The notes: generated by a model from the sequence alone, not told the origin. Shown: positions 13,200-22,588, numbered from the stretch's first letter. The stretch is 64,000 nucleotides of DNA from Ciceribacter thiooxidans (GCF_014126615.1 NZ_CP059896.1:1312501-1376500), one strand, 5' to 3'. Program-made: numbers and translations.

Positions 13200-13730
13200 A
13201 TGAAGAAGATTGTCGTTGCCACATGCATGTCGTTGCTCGCCGGCGGGGCGCTCGCTGCCGACGCCAACGAGGCGGTCAAGGTGCTGATGGATATGGCGGC
13301 CAGCAACGCCGCCGTCGAACCCGGTTCGAACGCGGTCTATGCCGACTATTTCGCGCCGGGCATGCTGCTCGGGTATTTCAGCGACGGCTTCGTCCGCGAT
13401 TTCACCACCGCGCTACTCAAGCAGAAGGAAGGGCACAGTCAGCTCATGATCGACTGGGATCCGGTGCTCGGCGGCCAGGACGGCTGTGTGCCGAAGGACG
13501 TCACCTATGGAAAGCCGGTGACGAAGGGCGCTGTGACCGAGGTGCTCGTCAGTTTCAAGCGCAGCTGGTGCTATGACGGCGATGCTGAGACCAAGGAAGA
13601 GGTCACCCAGGTGACCTATCGGCTGGTCGAGGAGGGCGATGAGGTTGGCGAGAATCACTTCGTGATCGATGATATCCATTTCGTGAATGACGTGCCGCTG
13701 CGCATCTCGCTCCACGAGTTGGCGAAGTGA
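13200..13730 (+). CDS. Secreted protein of unknown function, tandem paralogue B
   Basis: A 176-residue protein with a clear signal peptide (MKKIVVATCMSLLAGGALA). It shares with its neighbour the opening VKVLMDMAASN, an aromatic YADYFAPGML segment, PVLGGQDGCVPKDVTY and a downstream Cys (RSWCYDGD). The ATG at 13200 is preferred over 13194 because the AGGGA site at 13186-13190 is nine bases from it and only three from the other. It lies 23 bases after paralogue A, and its TGA overlaps the GTG start of paralogue C. Function unknown. Confidence 0.82.
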   Translation: MKKIVVATCMSLLAGGALAADANEAVKVLMDMAASNAAVEPGSNAVYADYFAPGMLLGYFSDGFVRDFTTALLKQKEGHSQLMIDWDPVLGGQDGCVPKDVTYGKPVTKGAVTEVLVSFKRSWCYDGDAETKEEVTQVTYRLVEEGDEVGENHFVIDDIHFVNDVPLRISLHELAK

Positions 13731-14290
13731 GGAAGGCCGTCGTCTTTTCTATGGCGCTCCTCGTCGCGAGCGCCGGCACCGCCTTGGCAAACGAACCGCA
13801 GGACCCAGTCGCGGCCCTGATGGCCGTCGTCGACGGCATCGAGGGCAACAGCGAGGCGAGCGACTATTTCGACGAGGTGCTGCTGACGTCGATCTACAGC
13901 GCCAGCTTCGCAGAGGTCTATCGCATGGCAGCGCTGGGCGACCAGTTGCTTGATCTGCAAGGGGAGATGACCGGCCAGGACGAAGTTATCGTCAGCCAGG
14001 ACCCTTGCGAGATGAAGGAACTCAAGATCGTTCCCCGACCAGCGAAGGACAAGGTCACGCCGGTCGACGTCTATTTCGACGTTTCCTCCTGCTGGGGGCA
14101 CGATCCGCACCTCGACAAGCCTTCGTTGACGGCACATGTGATCTCCGAGAATGGCCGCTACGTCATCGACAATTTCTGGAACAGCGACTACGACGGCGGC
14201 CGGCTTGAGACCTCCGTCAAGGCGAAATTCGCGGCGCTTGCCAAGCGGTATGTCGAGGACATGCTGACGAGCCGCTTCTCTGCCGAGTAG
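13727..14290 (+). CDS. Secreted protein of unknown function, tandem paralogue C
   Basis: A 187-residue protein starting at GTG 13727, in a GTGA overlap with the stop of paralogue B, so translation is probably coupled. The signal peptide is MRKAVVFSMALLVASAGTALA; the later ATG at 13751 would lose its positive charges. It keeps VAALMAVVDGIEGN and SDYFDEVLLTS, but the QDGC block has diverged to SQDPCEMKELKI. The second Cys (SSCWGHD) and the ending YVIDNFWN match the YRL/FVIDDIHF region of paralogue B. Function unknown. Confidence 0.8.
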   Translation: MRKAVVFSMALLVASAGTALANEPQDPVAALMAVVDGIEGNSEASDYFDEVLLTSIYSASFAEVYRMAALGDQLLDLQGEMTGQDEVIVSQDPCEMKELKIVPRPAKDKVTPVDVYFDVSSCWGHDPHLDKPSLTAHVISENGRYVIDNFWNSDYDGGRLETSVKAKFAALAKRYVEDMLTSRFSAE

Positions 14291-14357
14291 CTGCCGTCTT
14301 TGCCTCAGCCCGATTTTATGCCAAGGGAAACGCCGAATTCCTTTGGAAAGGTAAGTC

Positions 14358-15182
14358 ATGGCAGGCACCAATAGCGAGCGCGAACTTCTGGCGGAGGGCC
14401 CGGCGATCATTCTGGTCGAGCCGCAACTCGGCGAGAACATCGGCATGGTGGCGCGCGCGATGGCCAATTTCGGCCTCTCCGAACTTCGCCTCGTCAACCC
14501 GCGCGACGGCTGGCCGAGCGAGAAGGCGCGTTCGGCGGCATCGAAAGCCGACCACGTGATCGACGCGACGCGGGTTTTCGAAACGCTGGAAGAGGCGATC
14601 ACCGACCTGAATTTCGTCTATGCGACGACGGCGCGCGAGCGATACGGTTTCAAGCCGGTGCGTTCTCCCGTCGTTGCGGCAGAGACCCTGCGGCAGAAAT
14701 TCGTCGCCGGCGAGAGGACCGGCATTCTCTTCGGGCGGGAACGCTTCGGCCTGAGCAATGAGGAAGTGGCACTCGCCGACGAGATCGTGACCTTCCCCGT
14801 CAATCCCGCCTTCGCATCGCTGAACATCGCGCAGGCCGTGCTGCTGATGTCCTACGAGTGGATGAAATCCGGCATGGAGGACCTCACCGTCACCGCCTTC
14901 CAGCCGGTCGAGCAGCGCCCGGCGACGAAGGAGGAGGTCCAGGGTCTGTTCGAGCATATCGAGGAGGCGCTGGGCGCGCGCGGCTATTTCCGTCCTCCCG
15001 CAAAAAAGCCGAAAATGGTCGACAACCTCCGCGCCGTCCTCTCGCGCCGCGCCTTCACCGCGCAGGAAATCAGTGTGTTCCGCGGGGTGATCTCATCTCT
15101 CGACCGGTTCTCCCGCCTGAAGCCACGCGGAAGTGCAGCACCGGCCGATCAGGCAGGCGAAGATGACGGCGATGACGCATGA
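14358..15182 (+). CDS. trmJ: TrmH/SpoU-family rRNA/tRNA 2'-O-methyltransferase, TrmJ-like
   Basis: A 274-residue SPOUT methyltransferase. The three family motifs are visible: [35 protein letters not shown] and [13 protein letters not shown]. This class methylates the 2'-OH of position 32 in several tRNAs using S-adenosylmethionine. The C-terminal extension (about 175-274) fits the TrmJ subgroup. AAAGG lies just before the ATG. The 3' end overlaps the start of murI by 11 bases, so the two are probably translated together. The exact target position is inferred. Confidence 0.87.
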   Translation: MAGTNSERELLAEGPAIILVEPQLGENIGMVARAMANFGLSELRLVNPRDGWPSEKARSAASKADHVIDATRVFETLEEAITDLNFVYATTARERYGFKPVRSPVVAAETLRQKFVAGERTGILFGRERFGLSNEEVALADEIVTFPVNPAFASLNIAQAVLLMSYEWMKSGMEDLTVTAFQPVEQRPATKEEVQGLFEHIEEALGARGYFRPPAKKPKMVDNLRAVLSRRAFTAQEISVFRGVISSLDRFSRLKPRGSAAPADQAGEDDGDDA

Positions 15183-15966
15183 ACTGAAGCCCGTACTCGT
15201 ATTCGATTCCGGCATCGGCGGGCTGACCGTCCTGCGGGAAGCGCGGGTGCTGATGCCGGAACGCGGTTTCATCTATGTGGCCGACGACGCCGGCTTCCCC
15301 TATGGCGGATGGGAGGAGGAGCCGCTGAAAGCGCGTATCCTCGATCTCTTTTCCGATCTTCTCGGCACCTATGATCCGGAAGCGGTGATCATCGCCTGCA
15401 ATACCGCCTTTACGCTCGCCGGTGGCGATCTGCGCGCGCGTTTTCCCGACATGCGCTTCATAGGCACCGTGCCGGCGATCAAGCCCGCGGCCGAGCGCAC
15501 CCGCTCCGGTCTCGTTTCGGTTCTCGCAACACCCGGAACTGTCAGGCGCGCCTATACCCGCGACCTCATCCAGTCCTTTGCCGGCCAATGCCATGTCCGG
15601 CTCGTCGGATCCCAGAATCTTGCCGGTATGGCGGAAGCCTATATCCGAGGCGAACCGATTTCTGACGACCTCGTGCTCGACGAGATCATGCCGTGCTTCG
15701 TCGAGATGGACGGCCGGCGTACCGATATCGTCGTGCTCGCCTGCACGCACTATCCGTTCCTCGCCAATATCTTCCGCCGGTTGGCACCCTGGCCGGTCGA
15801 CTGGCTGGATCCGGCGGAGGCGATCGCGCGACAGGCGCGGCGTCTGGTGCCGCCGGCGCTCGATGCGGAACACCCCGAACAGTACGATTTCGCCGTATTT
15901 ACCTCCGGCAATCCCGATTTTTCGACCCGGCGGCTCATGCAGGGCTTCGGTCTCAGAACCCGCTGA
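15172..15966 (+). CDS. murI: Glutamate racemase
   Basis: A 264-residue cofactor-independent racemase that supplies D-glutamate for peptidoglycan. The opening [13 protein letters not shown] has the N-terminal catalytic Asp. The two catalytic cysteines are in IIACNTAF and VLACTHYPF. The start is placed at 15172 ([14 protein letters not shown]), nine bases after GAAG; 15163 in the same frame is possible. Both lie inside the end of trmJ. Confidence 0.93.
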   Translation: MTHELKPVLVFDSGIGGLTVLREARVLMPERGFIYVADDAGFPYGGWEEEPLKARILDLFSDLLGTYDPEAVIIACNTAFTLAGGDLRARFPDMRFIGTVPAIKPAAERTRSGLVSVLATPGTVRRAYTRDLIQSFAGQCHVRLVGSQNLAGMAEAYIRGEPISDDLVLDEIMPCFVEMDGRRTDIVVLACTHYPFLANIFRRLAPWPVDWLDPAEAIARQARRLVPPALDAEHPEQYDFAVFTSGNPDFSTRRLMQGFGLRTR

Positions 15967-16108
15967 GCGCTTTTCTTCTCCGCCGCACTTGCCGTTTCGC
16001 CGAAATGCTCAATTTTCCTACGGTATTTTGAAAAGCGTCTTCGATATATGCTAGTGGTTCGCTGATGCGCCATCGCGGTGCGTCGATCAACGGAGCTCTC
16101 GAACTGCC

Positions 16109-17401
16109 TTGGCCATAGAAATCATCATCGTGATTTTGCTCACCATCCTGAACGGCGTCCTCGCAATGTCGGAAATGGCGGTGGTTTCTTCCCGCTCCGC
16201 AAGGCTCAAGGTGCTCTCCGAACAAGGCAATCACGGCGCCACGGTCGCCATTCGGCTCTCCGAAGAGCCCGGCCGATTTCTGTCGACGGTGCAGATCGGA
16301 ATCACGCTGGTCGGGGTACTGTCCGGTGCGTTCTCGGGTGCTACTCTCGGCAGCCGACTGGCGGGCTGGCTTCTGTCACAGGGCGTGTCCCCGGCCTTTT
16401 CGGACGCCATCGGCGTCGGCTCCGTCGTCGTCCTCATTACCTATCTGTCGCTGATCGTGGGCGAACTCGTGCCGAAGCAGATCGCGCTTCGCAATCCCGA
16501 AATCATGGCGGCCCGCGTCGCCCGGCCGATGCTGGTGCTTTCGAAGATTTCCGCCCCGCTCGTCTGGCTGCTCGACAATTCCGGTCGGCTGGTCCTGAGC
16601 ATGCTCGGCCAGAAGGAGATGTCGGCCGGCACCGTGACCGACGAGGAGATCAAGTCGGTTCTCGCCGAGGCCCAGAGTGCCGGCGTCATCGAGACCGAGG
16701 AGTCGGCGATGATCTCCGGCGTCATGCGTCTTGCGGACCGTACCGCGCGTGGACTGATGACGCCGCGTCGCGACGTCGAGGTTCTCGATCTCGAGGACAG
16801 CATCGAGGAGATCCGCGAGCATCTTCGGCATACGCAACATTCCCGCCTGCCGGTGCGTGACGGCACCTCGGACGAAATCATCGGCGTTCTCTTCGTCAAG
16901 GATTTCTACAACGCCGTGATCGTAGAAGGCGAGGATTTCGACCTGCATTCGATCGTCACCGAAGTCCCGATCGTTTCCGATTTCGCCAGTGCGATCGACA
17001 TCATCGAGGCCATGCGCAAGGCGCCGCCCCATATGGTGCTGGTCTATGACGAGAACGGCCATTTCGAAGGCATCATCACCTCCGGCGATATCCTGGAGGC
17101 GATCATGGGCGCCTTCCTGGAGGATGAGACCGAGGAGCGGGCGATCGTCAAGCGCGATGACGGTTCGTTCCTCGTTTCCGGCTGGATGCCGATCGACGAA
17201 TTCGTCGATCACGTGCGTGTTCGCGTCGAGGAAGACCCGGACTATACGACCGTCGCCGGCTTCGTCATCGACGTGCTGAAGCACATCCCAGAGCTCGGCG
17301 AGAGCTTCATCAGCGACGGCTGGCGCTTCGAAGTGATCGACCTCGACGGCCGGCGCATCGACAAGCTGCTCGTCTCCCCGGCGGAGCAGGGCGAGATCTG
17401 A
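16109..17401 (+). CDS. HlyC/CorC (CNNM) family membrane protein with CBS domains
   Basis: A 430-residue protein with an N-terminal DUF21/CNNM membrane domain (about four hydrophobic segments in residues 1-150), a tandem CBS pair (about 190-330) and a C-terminal CorC_HlyC domain (about 345-425). Related proteins are linked to Mg/Co ion export. The start is a TTG at 16109: no in-frame ATG lies upstream, and the first internal one (MSEMAVV) would remove the first helix. CGGAG lies about 13 bases upstream. It follows murI after 142 bases. Confidence 0.85.
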   Translation: MAIEIIIVILLTILNGVLAMSEMAVVSSRSARLKVLSEQGNHGATVAIRLSEEPGRFLSTVQIGITLVGVLSGAFSGATLGSRLAGWLLSQGVSPAFSDAIGVGSVVVLITYLSLIVGELVPKQIALRNPEIMAARVARPMLVLSKISAPLVWLLDNSGRLVLSMLGQKEMSAGTVTDEEIKSVLAEAQSAGVIETEESAMISGVMRLADRTARGLMTPRRDVEVLDLEDSIEEIREHLRHTQHSRLPVRDGTSDEIIGVLFVKDFYNAVIVEGEDFDLHSIVTEVPIVSDFASAIDIIEAMRKAPPHMVLVYDENGHFEGIITSGDILEAIMGAFLEDETEERAIVKRDDGSFLVSGWMPIDEFVDHVRVRVEEDPDYTTVAGFVIDVLKHIPELGESFISDGWRFEVIDLDGRRIDKLLVSPAEQGEI

Positions 17402-17571
17402 CCGCCCCTGGCGCGGCTCCGGGGGATATTCGCCCCCGAGAGACCGGCTTTCATTCCCTGTGGGTTTCTGCAATTGAAATGGCGAAATGCGCCGACGTCT
17501 TTGATAGGTAGGCGGGACGCGTATCTGGCCGGAGAGGCCGGGCTTGTGATTCGAAACGAGAGGTAGGCAAG

Positions 17572-19098
17572 TTGCAGGTCGGGATCGACATGGGGACGGT
17601 GGCTGGCGGCCAGCCGGCCAAGCTCGATATCGAGGAGCTGCTCGCCACCCGTCTCTTGGTGCAGGGCAATTCCGGTTCGGGCAAGTCGCATCTCTTGAGG
17701 CGCCTGCTCGAGCAGTCGGCGCCGTGGGTGCAGCAGGTCGTCATCGATCCGGAGGGCGATTTCGTCACGCTCTCGGATAAGTACGGCCATCTCGTCGTCG
17801 ACGGGGAGCGTACCGAAGCCGAACTTGCCGGCATCGCCGATCGTATTCGCCGCCATCGCGTTTCCTGTGTGCTGACGCTGGAGGGGCTCGAGATCGAGCA
17901 GCAGATGCGCGCGGCCGCCGCTTTTCTCAACGGCATGTTCGATGCGGACCGCGAGTTCTGGTATCCGGTTCTGGTCGTGGTCGACGAGGCGCAGATGTTT
18001 GCGCCCTCCATGGGCGGCGACGTCTCGGAGGACGCGCGACGCATGTCGCTCGGCGCCATGACCAACCTCATGTGCCGCGGGCGCAAGCGCGGCCTTGCCG
18101 GCGTGATCGCTACCCAGCGCCTTGCGAAACTTGCGAAGAACGTCGCGGCCGAGGCCTCGAACTTCCTGATGGGCCGCACCTTCCTCGACATCGACATGGC
18201 GCGCGCCGCCGACCTGCTCGGCATGGACCGCCGGCAGGCGGAGATGTTTCGCGACCTGAAGCGCGGTAATTTCGTCGCTCTCGGCCCGGCGATGTCGCGC
18301 CGGCCGCTGCCGATCGTCATCGGATCGGTCGAGACCTCGGCGCGTTCCTCCAGCCCCAAGCTGATGCCGCTGCCGGAGGCGCCGCAGGACGTCGAGGACC
18401 TGATCTTCACGCCGGATCCGGAGGAGCTCGTCCGCCCGATCGTGCGCCGCGCACCGCCGCAGCCGCGGCCGACGACGGATATTCTGGCCGAGCTGTCGCG
18501 CGCGACACCGGCGGCCTCTACGCCGGTCGCGGCCGAAACCCGCCCCGGCGCCCTGGAAATGTCGCCCGAGGAACGGGAGGAGCGCCTCTCTGCTGTACTC
18601 GCCGAAATCCTCGATGATCCGCAGGCGGCGTATCGCACCGATTCCGTCCTCTACCAGGAGTTCCTGGTCCGCGCCCGGATGCGCCGGATCGGCGGCCCGC
18701 CGATGGCGATGGGCGAATTCCGTCGCCGGGTCGCCGTCGTGCGCTCGGGCGTCGACGAGGAGACGGCGGCCTCCGACGTCTGGAAAACGGCACTGTCGCT
18801 GGCCGAGGGTGTTTCAGAAGACCTGCAAGGCGTCTTCCTGATGATGGCGAAGGCGGCGATCCGCAAAGAAGCCTGTCCCTCGGACCTCCGGATCGCCCGG
18901 GCCTACGGCACGCATTCGGCGCGTCGTGCCCGAAGACTGCTCGGCTATTTCGAGGAGCAGGGGCTTGTCGTCGTCCACACCGATTTTTCCGGTAAGCGTA
19001 TCGTCGCCTTCCCGGATCTCGAGGCGGAAACGGCGCCCGGAAGCGCAGACGCGGCGGACGACCAGTCGGCGCCGACGGATCATTTCGCGGCGGAGTAG
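17572..19098 (+). CDS. HerA/DUF87-type ATPase
   Basis: A 508-residue P-loop protein. Walker A is GNSGSGKSH near residue 32, followed by VVIDPEGDF. Walker B is PVLVVVDEAQMFAPS. A RGRKRGLAGVIATQRLAKL segment resembles the arginine-finger region of HerA/FtsK-like ATPases. About residues 245-330 are proline-rich, and the C-terminal third looks helical. The start is a TTG at 17572 with GAGAGGTAGG upstream. No NurA-type nuclease is adjacent, so a DNA-end-processing role is not supported by context. A GC hairpin without a T run (17420-17438) lies in the 170-base gap before it. Confidence 0.82.
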   Translation: MQVGIDMGTVAGGQPAKLDIEELLATRLLVQGNSGSGKSHLLRRLLEQSAPWVQQVVIDPEGDFVTLSDKYGHLVVDGERTEAELAGIADRIRRHRVSCVLTLEGLEIEQQMRAAAAFLNGMFDADREFWYPVLVVVDEAQMFAPSMGGDVSEDARRMSLGAMTNLMCRGRKRGLAGVIATQRLAKLAKNVAAEASNFLMGRTFLDIDMARAADLLGMDRRQAEMFRDLKRGNFVALGPAMSRRPLPIVIGSVETSARSSSPKLMPLPEAPQDVEDLIFTPDPEELVRPIVRRAPPQPRPTTDILAELSRATPAASTPVAAETRPGALEMSPEEREERLSAVLAEILDDPQAAYRTDSVLYQEFLVRARMRRIGGPPMAMGEFRRRVAVVRSGVDEETAASDVWKTALSLAEGVSEDLQGVFLMMAKAAIRKEACPSDLRIARAYGTHSARRARRLLGYFEEQGLVVVHTDFSGKRIVAFPDLEAETAPGSADAADDQSAPTDHFAAE

Positions 19099-19115
19099 GC
19101 GGGGATCCGTTCCCG

Positions 19116-20357
19116 TTATGCCCGCTCTTCCCAGACCTTCACCAGTTCGACGATCGTCTTCACCGCCGTTTCCATGTCTTGCACGCTGACCCACTCGAGC
19201 GGCGAGTGATAGGCGTGGCCGCCGGTGTAGATGTTGGGGCAGGGCAGGCCCATGAAGGAGAGGCGCGAGCCGTCGGTGCCGCCGCGGATGCTGTGGCGCA
19301 CGGGCTCGAGACCAACGCGGCGGACGGCCTCTTCGAGATTCTCCATGATCTCCGGATGGCGGTCGAGGACTTCCTTCATATTGCGATACTGGTGTTTGAC
19401 CGTGAAAGTGTGGCTCGAACCGGGATAGGTGGCCATCACCTCGCTGGTGATCTTCTCCAGCAGGTCTTCCTTTTCCTTCAGTCCGCCTTCCGTGAAATCG
19501 CGGATGATGAGCTGGATCCTGGCCGCTTCCATACTGCCCGAGATATCCACCGGGTGGATGAAACCCTCGCGGCCTTCGGTAGTCTCGGGGGCGATGTCGC
19601 GAGGCAGGCGGGCGACGATGTCGCTCGCGGCCTTGATGGCGTTCTCCATCTTGCCCTTGGCATAGCCGGGGTGCATGGCGACGCCTGATATGTCGATGGT
19701 CACGCCATCGGCGGAGAAGGTCTCGTTCTCTATCTCGCCGACCGTGGAGCCGTCGAGCGTATAGGCAAAGCGTGCGCCGAGCTTTTTCAGATCGACCTTG
19801 TCGGCGCCGCGCCCGATCTCCTCGTCTGTGGTGAAGAGGATCTTGACCGGCCCGTGCGGTATCTCCGGATTGCGGACGAGGAACTGTGCCGCCGACATGA
19901 TTTCGGCTACGCCCGCCTTGTCGTCGGCGCCGAGCAGCGTCGTGCCGTCGGTGGTGACGATGTCGTGGCCGATCTGGTCGTTCAGCTGGGGGTGAGAGGC
20001 GACCCGGATCACCTGTGAGGGATCGCCGGTCAGGGTGATGTCACTGCCCTGGTAGTTGCGCACCAGCTGCGGCTTGACGCCGGTGCCGGAGAAATCCGGA
20101 GCGGTATCCATGTGCGAGCAGAAGCAGATGGCCGGCACATCCTTTTTTGTGTTGGCCGGGATCGTCGCATAGACGTTGCCGTGCTCATCGAGATGTGCAT
20201 CATCGAGCCCGAGTGCCTTCAGCTCCCGCTCGAGAAGGCGGCCGAGGTCTTTCTGCTTTTCGGTCGAGGGCTGCGCCTGTGAGGTCGGATCGGACTGCGT
20301 GTCGATCACGACGTAGCGGAGAAAACGGTCGAGAACGGTGTCATGGGGAAGGGACAT
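19116..20357 (-). CDS. pepT: Peptidase T (tripeptidase)
   Basis: A 413-residue M20B metallopeptidase that releases the N-terminal residue of tripeptides in the cytosol. Zinc-site motifs are in the expected order: CFCSHMDTAPD, LLGADDKAGVAE and FTTDEEIGRGAD. The substrate/dimer segment RGGTDGSRLSFMGLPCPN and the C-terminal GGHAYHSPLEWVS are intact. It is convergent with the HerA-type ATPase, 17 bases apart. Confidence 0.95.
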   Translation of the reverse strand: MSLPHDTVLDRFLRYVVIDTQSDPTSQAQPSTEKQKDLGRLLERELKALGLDDAHLDEHGNVYATIPANTKKDVPAICFCSHMDTAPDFSGTGVKPQLVRNYQGSDITLTGDPSQVIRVASHPQLNDQIGHDIVTTDGTTLLGADDKAGVAEIMSAAQFLVRNPEIPHGPVKILFTTDEEIGRGADKVDLKKLGARFAYTLDGSTVGEIENETFSADGVTIDISGVAMHPGYAKGKMENAIKAASDIVARLPRDIAPETTEGREGFIHPVDISGSMEAARIQLIIRDFTEGGLKEKEDLLEKITSEVMATYPGSSHTFTVKHQYRNMKEVLDRHPEIMENLEEAVRRVGLEPVRHSIRGGTDGSRLSFMGLPCPNIYTGGHAYHSPLEWVSVQDMETAVKTIVELVKVWEERA

Positions 20358-20430
20358 GGGGGATATCCGATTCTGGCTGAAGGTGAGGCGAACTTAGCGC
20401 GCCGCTCTCGCCGCGGGAATGCCGGTTTCC

Positions 20431-20466
20431 AGAAAAGAAGGCCGCGCCGGGAGGTTCCGGCGCGGC
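20431..20466 (-). terminator. Intrinsic terminator after the TerC-family gene
   Basis: A perfect 10-bp GC stem, 20441-20450 with 20457-20466, has a 6-base loop. On the minus strand it is followed by TTCTTTTCT (plus-strand 20431-20439). It lies 20 bases beyond the stop of the TerC-family gene. Confidence 0.8.
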
Positions 20467-20486
20467 GGTTGGTCGAGAGGAGCCGC

Positions 20487-21488
20487 TTATTCGGCGGGTT
20501 TGGTTGCTGCGGGCTTGCTGCGCGTTGCCCAGAGCGAGCCGAGAATGCCGGCGGCGAGGATGGCGACGGTGACACCCAGCGAAACCACCGGCGGGATCTT
20601 GGCGAGGCCCAGCATGTCGGCGACGAAGATCTTCGAACCGATGAAGATCAGCACGAGCGACAGCGCATATTTGAGATAGGCGAAGCGGTGGATGAGAGCG
20701 GCCAGCGCAAAGTAGAGCGCCCGCAGCCCGAGGATCGCGAAGATGTTCGACGTGTAGACAATGAACGGGTCGGTGGTGATCGCGAAGATCGCCGGGATCG
20801 AATCGACGGCAAAGACGAGGTCGGCGAATTCGATCAGGATCAGTGCCAGCATCAGCGGCGTCAGATAGGTTCTCAACCTGCCCGTCTTCGGGTCGGCTTC
20901 GCGGGTAAAGAACCTGTCGCCACGCAGACCTTCGGTGACCGGCAAGCGCTTTCGCAGCACTTTCAGAACCGGATTGTTCTCCACGTCATAGGGCTCGCTG
21001 CTCGAAAACAGCATCTTGATGCCCGTAATGATCAGGAAGGCGGCGAAGAGATAGAGAACCCAGCCGTAGTTCTCGACGACGGCCGCACCGGCGGCGATCA
21101 TGATGCCGCGCAGTACGATCACGCCGAGAATGCCGTAAAGCAGGACGCGGTGCTGGTATTCGCGCGGGATGGAGAAGTAGCCGAAGATCATGGCGATGAC
21201 GAAGATATTGTCCATCGCCAGGCTCTTTTCGATCACGAAACCGGTCAGGTATTCGACGCTTGCCTGCTGGCCGAACTGGCTCCAGACAAAACCGGAGAAG
21301 AGAATGCCGAGCGTGATGTAAAAGCCGGACATCAGCAGGCTCTCCCTGATGCCGATCTCGTGGCTCTTCCTGTGAAGAACGCCGAGGTCGAGGGCAAGAA
21401 GAGCGATCACGGCGGCAATGAAGGCGAGCCACATCCAGACGGCGGCGCCCTGGAAATCAACCCATAGGAAATCCATGACATAATCCAT
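20487..21488 (-). CDS. TerC-family integral membrane protein
   Basis: A 333-residue protein with about eight or nine transmembrane segments. Family-typical intramembrane acidic motifs are ALDLGVLHRKSHE, SLAMDNIFVIAMIFGYF and FADLVFAVDSIPAIFAIT. TerC/Alx/MntP-related proteins export manganese or act in metal-linked stress, which is the best guess. The start may be 21488 (MDYVMDFL) or 21476 (MDFLWVD); neither has a strong ribosome binding site. A long untranslated leader may precede it (see the region 21489-21901). Confidence 0.88.
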   Translation of the reverse strand: MDYVMDFLWVDFQGAAVWMWLAFIAAVIALLALDLGVLHRKSHEIGIRESLLMSGFYITLGILFSGFVWSQFGQQASVEYLTGFVIEKSLAMDNIFVIAMIFGYFSIPREYQHRVLLYGILGVIVLRGIMIAAGAAVVENYGWVLYLFAAFLIITGIKMLFSSSEPYDVENNPVLKVLRKRLPVTEGLRGDRFFTREADPKTGRLRTYLTPLMLALILIEFADLVFAVDSIPAIFAITTDPFIVYTSNIFAILGLRALYFALAALIHRFAYLKYALSLVLIFIGSKIFVADMLGLAKIPPVVSLGVTVAILAAGILGSLWATRSKPAATKPAE

Positions 21489-21696
21489 GCCGGATCAGGT
21501 TGATTGGAAGAGCACCGACATCACGGTCGATCCGGCGATACACGTCAGAGGGGCCCGGTGCCGGGGATGGAGGTGGTAAGCCGGCCGGACGCGTTCAAGA
21601 GGCGGGCAGAGAAAATCCAGGGCTGCCTGCCGAACGGTGTCGTGATATGCCGGAAAGACCAGACCGTGAGAACTCGCCGGGTTTGCAGGGTGCTTG

Positions 21697-21725
21697 TTGA
21701 CAATCCGGCGACTTGCCCCTAAAGA
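21697..21725 (+). promoter_or_regulatory. Candidate sigma-70 promoter for rpsD
   Basis: TTGACA at 21697-21702 and TAAAGA at 21720-21725 are 17 bases apart. The -35 box matches the consensus completely and the -10 box matches in 4 of 6 positions. Transcription would start near 21732, giving an rpsD leader of about 170 bases. Confidence 0.55.
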
Positions 21726-21734
21726 CAGCGCCAG

Positions 21735-21756
21735 CACCGGGTGGCGACGCCCGGTG
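21735..21756 (+). other. Hairpin in the rpsD leader
   Basis: CACCGGG pairs with CCCGGTG around an 8-base loop. It begins a few bases after the inferred transcription start. A T-rich stretch follows but is broken, so it could be a stabilising 5' hairpin or part of a control element. Confidence 0.45.
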
Positions 21757-21901
21757 TTTCATTTGACATGTCCCGTGGCTGCTCCGTTGCTGACGTGAGC
21801 CGCCTGTCAGGAAAAGCCGAAAGGTGATCCAGAGGAGGGCGTGTTTCCTAACAGAGCGGGGCCGGAAGGTGCCGCCATAAGAAGACGTGAAAGGAAATAC
21901 G

Positions 21902-22519
21902 ATGAGCAAGCGCGCATCATCCAAGTACAAAATTGACCGCCGCATGGGCGAGAACATCTGGGGCCGTCCGAAGTCCCCGGTCAACCGCCGCGAATACGGC
22001 CCGGGCCAGCACGGCCAGCGCCGCAAGGGCAAGCTCTCCGACTTCGGCGTGCAGCTGCGCGCCAAGCAGAAGCTGAAGGGCTACTACGGCGACATCCGCG
22101 AGAAGCAGTTCCGCGCGACCTACGAAGAAGCCAACCGCCGCAAGGGCGACACCGGTGAAAACCTGATCGGCCTGCTCGAATCGCGCCTCGACGCCATCGT
22201 CTACCGCGCGAAGTTCGTGCCGACCGTCTGGGCTGCTCGCCAGTTCGTCAACCACGGCCACGTTACCGTCAACGGCGTTCGCGTCAACATCGGTTCCTAC
22301 CGTTGCAAGGCTGGCGACGTCATCGAAGTTCGCCAGAAGTCCAAGCAGCTGGTTTCGGTTCTGGAATCGGTCCAGCTCGCCGAGCGTGACGTTCCGGACT
22401 ACATCGAAGTCGACCATAACAAGATGGTTGCGACGTTCGTCCGCGTTCCGACGCTCTCCGACGTTCCGTACCCGGTCGTCATGGAACCGCAGCTGGTCGT
22501 CGAATTCTATTCGCGCTGA
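21902..22519 (+). CDS. rpsD: 30S ribosomal protein S4
   Basis: A 205-residue S4, a primary 16S rRNA-binding protein that nucleates 30S assembly. It begins [21 protein letters not shown], an alphaproteobacterial form, and contains the S4 RNA-binding domain ([29 protein letters not shown]). The ATG at 21902 has AAAGGAAA upstream. Unlike in E. coli it stands alone, not in the alpha operon, with its own promoter candidate and terminator. Confidence 0.97.
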   Translation: MSKRASSKYKIDRRMGENIWGRPKSPVNRREYGPGQHGQRRKGKLSDFGVQLRAKQKLKGYYGDIREKQFRATYEEANRRKGDTGENLIGLLESRLDAIVYRAKFVPTVWAARQFVNHGHVTVNGVRVNIGSYRCKAGDVIEVRQKSKQLVSVLESVQLAERDVPDYIEVDHNKMVATFVRVPTLSDVPYPVVMEPQLVVEFYSR

Positions 22520-22542
22520 TTTGCGTGCTATCCGGAATTCAG

Positions 22543-22572
22543 AAAAGCCGTCCCTCGGGGCGGCTTTTTTGT
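22543..22572 (+). terminator. Intrinsic terminator after rpsD
   Basis: AAAAGCCGTCCC pairs with GGGGCGGCTTTT around a short loop, and the T run continues to 22571. It ends 17 bases before glsA. Confidence 0.88.
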
Positions 22573-22588
22573 TAGGAGGACTGTCGTC

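Larger units (their letters stand above)
21489..21901. other. 413-base divergent regulatory region between terC and rpsD
   Basis: No convincing gene lies here. On the plus strand it carries a candidate sigma-70 promoter (21697-21725) and a strong hairpin (21735-21756) that would begin the rpsD leader. On the minus strand it could supply a leader of up to about 230 bases for the TerC-family gene, with GGGGCAAGUC, GUCAACAAGC and GGUCUUUCCGGC stretches loosely resembling conserved parts of the yybP-ykoY (manganese) riboswitch. That resemblance is too weak to call. Confidence 0.5.

Noticed and set aside
21489..21760. Manganese (yybP-ykoY) riboswitch upstream of the TerC-family gene as a feature
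   Set aside because: Only scattered motif fragments match, and the order and base pairing were not convincing. It is kept as a finding to test, not as a feature.
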